From Exaiptasia diaphana (lineage: Eukaryota; Cnidaria; Anthozoa; Actiniaria; Aiptasiidae), in assembly GCF_001417965.1 (NCBI RefSeq), contig NW_018385916.1, positions 39,433 through 103,432 of the forward strand: a stretch of 64,000 nucleotides of DNA, written 5' to 3'. Below the pieces are notes generated by a model. That model saw only the letters and a program-made list of their open reading frames with translations. It did not search any database and had not been told where the DNA came from. The translations under genes and the position numbers were made by a program. Shown here one piece after another: positions 23,242-34,856 of the stretch. The number at the start of each line of letters is the position of its first letter. Position 1 is the stretch's first letter.

Positions 23242-25654
23242 AGGTCATATAGAGCAGACCAATTCATTTATTAATTTATTGTACTTATGATATTTTTTCT
23301 TTTTTTTTGGCATTTTGGATACATCGATGACTATAAAAAGTTGACAAGTGAAAAGAAAAAGTGAGCTTCTTTATATAATTACTAATATAAAATATCGCTA
23401 AACAAGTGACGCTAATATAACCTCTTAAAATTTGTCGTTTGTCGAAATGTTTATAACATAGAGAATAATGTCTTCCGGCCGTGGCAAAGAAAGTTACCGA
23501 AGCTGCCAATCAGAAAACAAAAATCTGGTTAACGAGTCACTTATGGACATTGATGATTATGATGGATCGATCTGTAGTTTTCACAAATTCAATGTATTTT
23601 TAACGTCAACAGAGGACTGTGCTTGTTGCAACAGGTGGCTGTAAATTCACAACGACACGATGCTGACAGTGTGAAAGTCGACGTACGCTACATGTCATCT
23701 GGTTTATGAGATTAATAAAATTAACTTATATTTTCTGTTGAATGTTGAAACAAGGAGCTCAAAACAAATTATTTTGTTTTGAATGACAAGTTGAATTATA
23801 AATGGCTCAGCGAGTCAGTATTAAATAGTCACTTCGATCTCGACTCTGAATTTATTAATTGAACGTCGTCCGTTACCAGTTGCACTATTCACCTAAGCAT
23901 GCGGAAAATAAAAATAAAAAGAGGCTAAACCAAAACCGTTTTAAACATTTTATAAAATGCAATAGAACGTCATATTTTCATGGCAAAAAATAAATCAACT
24001 CTTGCAGAATAATGGAAAGGGAGTAAAGCTGGAAACGAAATTGTAAAGATCTGTTTTAAAACGAGAAAAATGACATGAAAGGGAGACGGAAGAGGAAACA
24101 TATGTAAAGTGATCGATATAGACGTGTATGTTGTGGCGATTGATAGTCCCTTAATAAATTTACCTTAAAATAAGCTTATATATATAATGATGAAGTTTTA
24201 TATGTATAATGATGTATAAATAATAAACGTTAAACTTTAGAGCTTGTCAATACTTTTTTCCGCCAATATGAAGAAAAGCAAGATACCTTTCCTGCTTTAT
24301 TACTAGGCAAACATCGGTTTACGGCGTTTGTTTTCATTGAAAAGGAAGTTTATACCTCCTTCTCCTACGCCAAACCCTCAAGGACTCCGTGACAAGTGTT
24401 TTGTTAAAAAGAACAAGTATACGAATTCTAATGGGAATCTTTCGATAACTGAAACAAATGCGAAAATAACTTATAGAAATATACATAAAATTAAAGGAAA
24501 AAAAATGATTTTATAGCACTGAAAATGGAAACACACAATAATTGACCTCTTATATTGGATTCAACATTATTTAATTATGAAACGTTCTAAGACTATATCT
24601 AATAACGAACGATTACACGAATAGCTCAAATACATGTACAATGGCAATTTCCCACAGGCTAGCTCCATCTGTTCTGTTTTTCAAAAGAATTAATCGACAT
24701 AAAGGTTGACTGAAATCATCGAGAGAAATAAAAAGCAAGAAGTAAAACAGGTATACAATTTCATCCAGGATTACGGCTGGGGAAATACAGAGTTCAGTTA
24801 ATATTTTTGAAAAGTACTAGAGACTATATTCTCATTATAAGGCTTCTAGTGAATCAGTCAATGTCTACTGATCATTGGTCAATTCAAATAACTGACACAA
24901 CGATAGTAACTAGAACAGTGAAGCTTCCTCAGTAATTAGTTAAAGACAGAAGATCTGTTTGCGAATTATGATCACGTAACGCCAACAAGAAAATGAAATG
25001 ATTGTAAACTTTTTAGAAAAAGAAAGAAATAGACTTACCATAATTTGGGTAAACGAATCGGAGCTCCATTCAAGCTAAAGTCGCCTTTAGTTGTTCAGTA
25101 AATCTCAATTGGTGGAGATTTTATGTAAATAAGTATTTAATCAAATCAGGTCTTGGTGTCAGAAAGTCGGGAATTCAGGTGGATCAATAAAGCTGGAAGT
25201 AACAATGTCATATTAAATCAATACACGGGACGCCAAATTAAAACTCAAGCCTAAAATTGATGATAAGAGTATTTGTATCGGTTACTCACATGGGCGAGGT
25301 GAGGTAAATCGATGCCGGGGGTTGCCGGGGGTTGCCGATGGTCACGTGGTGGATCGGTTTGACCTTGCATTTCACTCAAATTATATATATAAGTAGAATG
25401 AAATAGAAAAAAACGCCAACTAGAAGCTATAATAACTCTGTTTATTGGACGTTTGGGCACTTCGGCCTTCTTCAGAAGAAAAAGAAAAAAGGCACACAAC
25501 ACAACCTGCAACTAGTATTTCTACTCGCTCAATTTACAAAACTTGAATTGAAAGTGCAAGCTTATACTAAATACGTGTACATTAAGTGATTTAGTGCCTT
25601 GAATACAATTGATACATACACATTACTACGTTTCTAACAAAATCAAACTTGTGA

Positions 25655-26652
25655 CAACGTACAGGTGCCAACTTTGCATATTTGACACCTTTATTTTTGT
25701 TCTTTACGTTTTCTGATGAGGAATGATCACTCAAGGAGACCAAATACATCTTAATTTTTGAAATTGCAACAGAGTCAACAGAGAACCGTTGCTGACCATC
25801 GCTGTTTTTGTTGTTGGTGGTGATGTTGTTGTTATTGCTGTTGCTCCGACAGTGGTAGATCCAGGGGTAGAAAACGGGGTCAAATGCACCCGTTTTAAGA
25901 TAAGTTTCATAATTTCATTCAAACGAACAGCACTCTTATAGTAGAAAAAGAAAAAAAGTGGAATAACCTGTTTGAAAAAAAATCCTACATTTTTGTTGAT
26001 GTTGTTGTTGCTGCTGCTGTTGTCGTTATGGAATTATAATTATTGCTACAATGCTCCCTTGATGGTGCGAAAGAAATGGTATTCCTTCAAAGTTACAGAA
26101 TGAGATTATTAGTGATTTCCGTTGCTGAATTGAGATAAGTGGAAAACAACGACCACGAAGAAGAAGAAGGAAGAAGAAGAGGAAGGAAAACAGAAAGTGT
26201 ACACAAATGCCAAAGCTATCTTATAAATGTTAAAACTACGCATATGGCTACATTTATATATATATGCGTAATCGTGTACTCGGACATCTATAAAATCCCG
26301 ATGTCTTGTTATGTGCTGTTCCACAAATACAACACTGGTACTACTTTGGATATTTGACACCCTCATTTATGCTGTACACGTTGCCTGACATGCACTGATC
26401 ACTCAAGTTGACCAAATCTTAAATACAGCTGATTTTTTAAAATTGCAGCAGCGAAATGTTGGTAAACATAGTATTGTTACTGCTGGTTGTCTGATCTTTG
26501 GACACCTTTTTTGTGGAATTGGAATGATTGGTACAACATGCACGGAATACATTGCTTTGAGAATTCTGCTTTTAAGCAGCATGGATGAAATGGTGTTCTT
26601 TAAGTTCCGGAATGGTAATGTAGTAATTTCCGCGTTGCGAAATACAGAGTAA
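25655..26652. repeat. Diverged direct duplication
   Basis: Segments 25655-26151 and 26318-26652 share the same order of blocks: ATATTTGACACC, GATCACTCAAG.TGACCAAAT, AAATTGCA.CAG, GATG.AAATGGT.TTC and AGT.ATTTCCG. The first copy carries extra sequence from about 25850, starting CAGTGGTAGATCCAGGGG, which resembles a hAT terminal repeat, plus GTT/GCT microsatellite. No coding content is recognised. Moderate divergence suggests age. Confidence 0.55.
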
Positions 26653-29600
26653 ATAAAAAACGACGAGATCTAAGAAAATAAGCCTTAAGAAAAAAAGAAA
26701 GGAAAAAAATAGAAGAAAAAATAATAGCCAACACTAACGTCTAAATTTCAATCTTTAAATGTGAGGACTTACTTTGTTGTCATACTCGATCTTGATATGG
26801 AGATCTGTACGTCAACTATGATACCAAAGTGCCTTATATATTAGCCGATATCTAGCGTTTTGTTGCTCCACCTTGTTTGCCTTTGTTTATTTGTTTTTAT
26901 TTTTGTTTGCTTCTACCTTGTTTTTTATTTACACAAGACGTTGACATAGAGACAACACGATTGATGTGTAAATGTTTTCGTAATGAAAATCGAAAATACG
27001 GTTCTTCGGGGGTCACGTAACTGTATGTGAAACAGTTCACGAATTTTTACCACTATATAACCTTACACTCTCTCTATATTGCTAAAGCAAATAAATAGCA
27101 TACCTTGGCAAATACATTTAGTAAACGCTTTTGGCATCCGGTTAAAAAGAACTCTTTCAAGTTGTCAGGTGTAGGTTATTTCCTTAAGTATACATCCATA
27201 TCAAAACAGCAGTTTTGTTTACTATAGAACACAAATTATTAGCACTTGGTCCCTTTGCCTGTAGGGATGTATTTTTGTTGTTTTAGCCCTCACAGCCTAT
27301 GCATTGCTCAAAGTCGTAGAAAATTTCAAGGGACGTTAGCGGAAAGCGAAAAGGACCTGAAGGAAGGAAGGAACGACGAGAAATAGATAGTAACAAGATA
27401 CTAAGTGAAAGTGAACAATGAGGGGACGAAAATAAAGGATGCATTTATCAAATAAGAAAAATATAGAAGTGAACTCGGGAAAGAACACTGTTTCTCACCA
27501 ACTGAGTAGCTTTAAAGCGATACATATAATACGCTGATTCCATGCAGTGCTTTGAGTCTTTTGCGTCAAACTTTGTGAATAGCTGTATATTATCGGAAAT
27601 CTTTATTTGGTTACAAGCAATTACTACTGATGTTATGAAAATCCGGTACTCTATACTCTTTCTTTAGTCTTTAATTATTTTACGCAATCCAATTCAGAAG
27701 GCAGTTGGAAGTCTGGCCAGGTTTCTGGACATCAGACCGCAGATAAATTAGATAACAACAGGGCTGTTTTAAAATATCTGTATAAAGATAATCATTTGGC
27801 GTACTGAAATCCCCGTGTGTATTTAAATGCTAAATAGAAAATAACAATGGTTCATTACAAATATGAAAACTGAACGGATATTGGAATCGAAATTGCTCAG
27901 GAATACGTCAAGTAATTAGAGTTGAAGTTAGCAATTTTAGCAATTTTTTTGAAATTTATTTTATGTACACGTATCTATATTCATAAAGTTTCAAGTGTTT
28001 TTGAAAACTTAACATTTCTTCAGGCGGTAAACAGCGCTGTTTTCTTTCCTCGGAGCCTGCAGTAAGGACGCCAAGACGACAATTAAATATAATCAGATAA
28101 TGTTTAACGACATTGGTACTCGCAAAAAAACCCTGCTATTTTTTTTACTAAAGATTAATATTGATATAGCATATTTTAGTGATGTATCTTTCTGAAATTC
28201 AATGTACTTCAATCAATTATGGTTTGCCAAAAATATCAATGTTATAAAATCTTTATTAAAGAAATGCTTACCTTTAAGGTTTTAAGTTTGAATATGAATG
28301 TTATCTTGAAAGGAAGATTTAAGACGACTCTACAGGACGGACGGCATATCCCAAAGTCTTATCAAAGTCGATTTGCGCATTTAGCACAAACAAACAAGCA
28401 ACATGATGAGCTCTTAACTCTTGTCCAATATATAATCACCAAAGTAGTTTTAAAGCGATGCAATTACCACTCATGTCACGTGCTGTTAGTAAGGTGAAAT
28501 ATTTCCATACAAAAGGTGAGACTTTAATATTTTTGACACCGTGCTTCGTTAAAATATTCACCTCGGTATTTCTTTTTATTTAATTTCCTAAAATACATCA
28601 TCAAATATTTGCCTTTAAGACGGGTATGAACACAGAGGACACCGATGTTACTATAGTATACATTATGTGTACGGTAAAGTATTTCAGTGTCGAAAAATGG
28701 GCTTGACCCACTACTGAAATTACCACACGCTGTTTCGAATGATTTATATCGACTACGTCATTTGTCATTAACTCGTTAAATAATTTTCCGAATGCTATTT
28801 TTGAAATTAACGTAAGCCACTGAATTAATTAAAAAACGCCTCGAATAATCAATTGGAAATACCGCAAACATACATACAAAGCATACACAAAGTGTGATGG
28901 TGAAAGTACAATTTTTCAGGAAATACCAAAAAAAGAGTCACGGGTTTCTTAAATTACAAGGAACTAATAGTCAAACTGGACTGTTTTGATACGATAGTTT
29001 ACTTGATAAAAACTGTGTAAATCGTGTGTTGTTGTTTCACCAGTGATCTAAGCAAGTTTATAAGAAGTAATATTATACTAATAATAATGGATACCGATCG
29101 ATGGTAATAACTATAATCAGTAATAATAATTATGATAATCATCATACCATCATCAAAATTTCGATCTTTATGACAATGAGTAATCAATTCCTTCATATTT
29201 CTATTCCCGCTTAGATCAAAACTCAATCATGGTTACTGTTTCGTTACTGCCATTATTGGAAGTCGGGGCTCTACACGGCTATATGAACAATGATTTTGAG
29301 AATTAGTAATATACATGAAAAATTGCAAAATAGCCAATATATCATAGTTCTGCACTCACAAAGCAAATATTGGGACTCCATTAAAAAAAGAATCTATGTA
29401 AATTAAAAATTCCATATGATATTTGAAATTGCATTTGGGGTTTCACTAAAAATACTACTTTAATTACTACATACAAGCAACTAAATTGATTCTACTTTTT
29501 CAAATCACTCGGGCTGCTTTTTAACAATAGCCATGCAAAAATATCTTATTGCGGGTGGTTTTTCAAGTGAAACCATAACGTTATATATTTTTTAAATAGT

Positions 29601-30892
29601 TCATAACTGTTCTACTGATGGATTCTGATTCCGCGAACTTATACTATGTGAACTTACTGAGATGAATCGACATGAGATGAATCGACAAACAGTGAGGTAT
29701 TATTATTAAATATCCAGTTGTCATCAAATAGGTTTTTTCAGTGGTCTTTGATTAAAACTGATAATGAACTCCTTACCAATACTGACCTTACCATTGGATA
29801 TTTCTAATGAAGAAGCCATGATGTGCGGACTCAAAGGGAGAACGAACAGGAAGAAAACTGACTGTGATCAACTCTACTTGTCATTTATACTTCCTAAACA
29901 CCTGCCGATCTCCAGATTGGAGTTCATGACTAAAATAATCTTCCACAATTATTCATTAAGAAATAAGTGATCCTCTAAAACAGTTTTTGCTTCGGGAACA
30001 AAAGTAGATATTTTCTGCTGATCCAGTTTATTTTTACTCCACTTTAAGAAAATTAGATTTAGAGATTGTGAGCATAGTAAAAGACATCCATCCTCTTTCT
30101 TCCTTTTTAATTGTGTTCTTTCTCTGCCCATCAAAGGGTTAGCCCTTTCAACCAAAGCGACAGCAACATATAACAAATTCATGCATGTTTCACATTCGTC
30201 GAAAATCTTTCAATAGACTTGAATGAGACCGTTTAAAGTTTTGCAATCTTCCAGCTTTTGTTATTTTAAGGACCCACGAATATATTGAAGTAAGATCAAA
30301 CGTGAATTCGTTATGTCACGTGTCTTATAGATAAGTATTTATTAAAATTTTGTTGATAGTACCATGTACAATTTCGGTCAAACTCCGCACTATCTTTCTT
30401 TTGCTTAATCAACTGCTAACAAGGGGGAAGAGCCGGAAACCAAAGTCAGTACTTATTATAATGAATAACTAACGACTCTTAATCATGGGTAAAACTATGA
30501 TGTAAAAAATGCTATATTACATCATAATGGGAAAACTGACAGTTTTGCTTATTATCGCTTCTTAAGTATGTGGATTCTCAACAAATGAACATTAACAAAC
30601 AAACAACCGAGAAAAATTAAAGTCATGACAATCTGAAAGCGTGAACAATATCAATTATTGATTAATGAGTAAACTGATTGGCGACTTAAAGGTGCAATAC
30701 ACGTAATGTAATGAATGCTTTCATAAACCATTACCAAGGTCCTGAATATAATAAAACTATTGTTTGAACTAATAGTGATCGGATTTCAACTCTTTCTTGA
30801 CCAAAAACGTGCACAATGTTTTTTGGCTCTTGAGTACAGGTTTTCCAAAAAGAAAAATAATTATTTAATATTTTTTATTATTACGAATTATT

Positions 30893-31060
30893 TTACTGAA
30901 GAGGTAATTTATCAAGTATGATTTGCGTGTCCGTAATCTTATCAACATGCTTTGGAACCCTGGCAATGCCGACGCCCTCGAAACTACGAAAGCTACTGAG
31001 AAAGTTCTGACTGTCAAGGGAGCTGGACTGATTGACTTCTGATTGACTTATAATTAAGGC
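30893..31060 (-). CDS. Possible 3' coding exon, unassigned
   Basis: After a polypyrimidine-AG (ctcttcgaacatgtccag) an open frame of 55 codons ends in TAA at 30893. It includes the segments SSFRSFEGVGIARVP and KHVDKITDTQIILDKL. Its composition looks protein-like, but I recognise no family. It lies just 3' of the coiled-coil gene's stop and could be an alternative terminal exon or chance. Low confidence. Confidence 0.2.
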   Translation of the reverse strand, partial: ALIISQSEVNQSSSLDSQNFLSSFRSFEGVGIARVPKHVDKITDTQIILDKLPLQ

Positions 31061-31272
31061 CTGGACATGTTCGAAGAGAGCATACCAAGCAAAAGATAGG
31101 GTATTACACTCATCAGAAATAGAAATATTACCAGAGTACCTTTTAATGCGAATGTTACTGAATAAATTATCAATATACATTGAATAAAAACACCTTTGTG
31201 ATTGAATGGTTAATAGGATAAAAAACAACAACAAAATGTCTGTTTTATGGTCATTTCAGTGGGATCACCTTG

Positions 31273-34200
31273 TCATTCTGTTTTTTCGTTGTGTTCCTTA
31301 ATTTTTTTAAGCTCTTGGTTTATTTCTTCCTTCATCAAAGCAAATATTGACCTATAATCAATAATATCAATTGAATGTATTGCAAGTACAGTAGAAAAAC
31401 TTCCTATATTATCATATAGAAATCACCATCTGCATGTTTCATAAATAACAATTTCGGGGACGAAGGAATAATATTGAACCAAGGAATAATGATTATGACT
31501 TACGTAGCCGTTTGTAGATCTTGTTTTGTCAAATCGTATTGTAACTTAACGGAAAGCTTTTCTGTAAAGTGTATTTTTTATATTTATTAGTCACGATATC
31601 GATTATTTTAGGCCTTTATCATTTAGTCTACATTTACTTTGAAAATGTCAGACTTCGGTTGTAAGACTTCCTTTCACTGTTGACAAGCGTACTTTAATTA
31701 CTTAGTGAAGAATGATGAAAAAGTAAGAAGTGAAAGAAAAATGGAAGTAAGCAATAACGAGAAGTGGAGGGATTCGTTTCAAGTAAACAAGAGAAAAGGG
31801 AGAGAAGGAAAGGGAACTGGAAAGCAGTATTTCATCAAACTGACCTTTTATCTGGTCTCCTTCAATTTTCAGGTTTTCTAAATGATCATTAAGATCCTTT
31901 ATTGCTGCAATGTGTTGATAAGCTGCGAATTTAATAACAAAGTCATTGAAGCCATAATCCAAAACGGATTAACGAGGATTTCCACATCGAAGTACTTACC
32001 TTCCGTTTTGTAATCACCTTCAGTTTCTTCCCATCGAGAAATTTCACTTTGCAAAGCTTCGTCTTTCTGAATTTATCAGCATAAAAAGAAAACACAAGTG
32101 AAAAGCTTTGTCACGTTTTTACAGCCAAATCAAGATTCTTCCGACTGTGCCACTAATGACTAAGCAATTGATTCTACACTATAATAGCTCCATAGCCTTC
32201 TGACAATAACCTCAGTGAATTCTACTCTGCAGGAATTCAAATATTCAGGAAAGTTCGTTGTTGTTTGTCAAGTGCAAAAATAATAGTTTTTACTTCAAGA
32301 AAACTAACTGGCTGTCATTCATTTCCAAAAAAACATTTGTGAATGCGGGGAGTACAGCGATGTATACATAGCTCCAGGCGATCAGCCGCACTCCAGCTTG
32401 GAGAAGGACATGGTTACTTTTACCTATTTGTTTATTAAAATTTCTGTCTGAAATACGTCTGACTGAAAGACACTAAAGCTTTGCTGAAAAGTAGAGATCA
32501 CCGACTCGCATCTTTAAAAAAATGAATTCGATATGCCAATAAACATCAACGGGGGGTCACGAAATATAGTCAAAGCTTTTATGTTGAAAATGGCATAGTT
32601 TTTATCAGCCCTACTTTTTAATGTTATCGGATATTATTCGATGAATGTTGAAACTACTATATGGCGTATTCAGAATTTATTTGCACTTTTGAATTTTTTC
32701 CCAACGCCCCGGGCGCAAATAGCTTTGACATATTTACCTGTAACCGTATTCTTAATGGAATTTTCAGTTACTAATGTGTTGAGTGTGAACAAAACTGTCA
32801 ATATGTCAAAGCTCAGTTTGCGCGAGAAAAATTGATAATCGCGGAACTAAGCGTTTACAATAAAGATACTGGTAAGCCTATCTACTAATATACTATACTA
32901 TACTTACGTAATAATTTCTTGCATTTCTAAACTTCTCTGCCAAGTCTGAAAGTTGATCTTTTAAACTTTCGCTGTTAATGGGAAATGACTGAAAGTTCAT
33001 CAAAAATACAGTTATACAATTCATACTTGTCTACACTTACGTTTCTTCAATTTGTTTTTGGTTCACGTCTTTGATACTCTGGTTAAGCTGTGAAATGACA
33101 TAGCGTTTTTCTTCATTCAGCTGCTCCAGTCTATAAAATCCAGTTCCAATTTAAATAAGTCTGTCTTACCGGTAAGTGACAAGCTTTATAAGACAATGGC
33201 TTGTAAAAATGTAAATATTCCATTTCACTTCAATAATTCATTAATGCAGCTATTCAATATTCTATGTCAATTTAACAACAATATTTTGTTGAAAAGAAAA
33301 AGGAGAAGCAAAAAAGAAGAAAAACAGTTTAGTTTATATACAGGTGACTCGCACTGAAAAGTCACGTGATATTCTAAAAATAGCCGAATTCTCCTAGAAT
33401 ATTCATTGTAAATTGTCAGTTGTCACGCACAAGATTAGACTGATTCCATAAGTCGTAGTTTTCACTCCTCGGTGTTTTGGTTTGTCGCGAAGCTAGCGCC
33501 GAAAACTCTGACAGAGAGCAAACTGGGACCAACTTATGGAATCAGTCTAGCACAGAGGAGAAATAATTAAATAGATATAAGCTGCAATTATGTGAGTTTA
33601 TATACGTCTGTTTTTTTGAATTTAGCATTTGTTGGAGATCGAGTTTCAACTCCCAACCGAAATGTTATTGTGGAAATAGTAAAGAAGGCGCTCAAATCTA
33701 CTCTGGTCTGCGTCTCTCAAGCGTTCTGGTACACATATACCAAGTGCTTTGTAACGGACTCTTGTACTTCAATGTCCTGATGCTAGTATACAGGAGAAAT
33801 AGGTCATGACTTACTTTTTAGCTTGCTCGCTTGTTCTACTCATCTTCTGCTTTGCAACATCTACATTGTCTATTCGCAAAGAAAAACTAAGATTTAAGGT
33901 TTGCAAATCACTATTTATTCACAGTATGAACCTTACCTTTCATTCGTATCATTCGTTCACCAGCTGTTATGCATTTAACGTGAGCTATTTGTGAAGATGA
34001 AATGACAAACTTAAGCTTACAACACTTGAATAAAGTCAAATATGAACGTCAAAACACAAAGTGTTTTGCTCGATAAGAGAACCAAATCATAACTAAAGTC
34101 CAATATTTGTGTGTTTCATACTAAACCTGCTTCAACCTGTTCTTCCAGTGCTTTGCACTTCCGTTTTTGCTCAGCCAGTCGACTTTCAAGAAGTTCTTTT

Positions 34201-34388
34201 TCTAAAAAAGGAGGACCCCATTAACTTAAGCTTAAGTAAAAAAACTTAAGCTTATCGTAAGCTTAGCAGTCCTCCCATTTAGTCTATGCTTCACAAGAAT
34301 GTCTAATCTTTTGCTAACCTCGTTCGAGTTCTTTCAAACTATTGAATATGACGTCCACACGAAACTTTGGAGAATCGATACACGCCAT
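31273..34388 (-). CDS. Small coiled-coil protein, nine exons, unassigned
   Basis: I assembled nine exons: 34319-34388, 34127-34201, 33815-33869, 33041-33130, 32908-32971, 32000-32066, 31845-31922, 31504-31561 and 31273-31351. All phases agree and every intron is GT-AG; the product is 211 residues. It begins MACIDSPKFRVDVIF and ends KKIKEHNEKTE. Most of the length is heptad-like and rich in Glu, Lys, Gln and Leu, so it should form a long coiled coil. No signal peptide, membrane segment or enzymatic motif is present. I do not recognise the family; its size and coiled-coil nature recall kinetochore, centrosome or cilium components. The promoter, shared head-to-head with DOHH, carries E2F-like sites, which would fit cell-cycle expression (inference). 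Exon 5 must use the acceptor before CGAAAG at 32971, because the one 15 bp upstream brings a stop. Confidence 0.75.
33438..33547. mobile_element. TA-flanked MITE in coiled-coil gene intron
   Basis: Terminal inverted repeats GACTGATTCCATAAGT match on both ends and are bounded by TA (33436-33437, 33548-33549). At 110 bp and non-coding, it fits a Tc1/mariner-type (Stowaway-like) MITE. Confidence 0.75.
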
Positions 34389-34856
34389 TGTGAGGGAAAA
34401 GGAACTAAAGTGGTGAAATTTTTTGCTGGCCAGGTCTAGTTGTTGTTTTTTATTTCGACTGCGACGGTTTTCCCGCTCAAAATGACGCGCGCGGTCGCGC
34501 GCGCGCACTTTCGTTTTCCCGCCATTTCTTTCGAAGAGCGACGCAAATTACTTTCTTTCATAAAAAGTGACGTCAAAATGAAAAAATAATAATATTTTGG
34601 CGAATTTGGTTCGGATAGTTCGATCTATCTATGACATTCTCAAAATTTGTAGATAATCTATGTAGCATCCGGTAGTACAATGGTATTGGGCTCCCTGTGT
34701 TATTAGTGCGAGCCTGCATCTCAGCGGTATTACATTCTTAAATTCACCCACGTTTTAAAACTTGAAAAAGATTATCTGTATTTCTAGCTTAGTGTACGTC
34801 GATCACAATCTCTACAAATTTTTCGAATTATTATAAACATATTTGTATTTTCCGCC
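34389..34856. promoter_or_regulatory. Bidirectional promoter, coiled-coil gene / DOHH
   Basis: A 468-bp interval between divergent start codons. It contains a perfect CRE TGACGTCA (34568-34575), an E2F-like TTTTCCCGCC (34514-34523), a second TTTTCCCGC (34468-34476), and a GC-rich run of alternating GCGC (34490-34506). Such content is usual for divergent housekeeping or cell-cycle promoters. Function inferred from motif and position. Confidence 0.55.

Larger units (their letters stand above)
12600..31272. other. Gene-poor region of about 18.7 kb
   Basis: No confident protein-coding gene. Open frames here are at most about 110 codons, have no family motif and mostly lack splice context. The region holds the tRNA-like palindrome (19322-19645), the inverted composite repeat (21371-23241), the old direct duplication (25655-26652), simple GTT/GCT and CT-rich tracts (22141-22170, 25807-25850, 25997-26030), and several minus-strand ATG-plus-splice-donor sites (26783, 25069, 16588) that could be 5' exons of the receptor at 11064-12553. 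It may be mostly that gene's 5' intron and regulatory sequence. Confidence 0.5.

Noticed and set aside
25430-25500. Retroelement 3' tail (GGCACTTCGGCCTTCTTCAG)
   Set aside because: The string recalls tails of some non-LTR or Penelope-type elements, but no reverse transcriptase or second copy is seen here.
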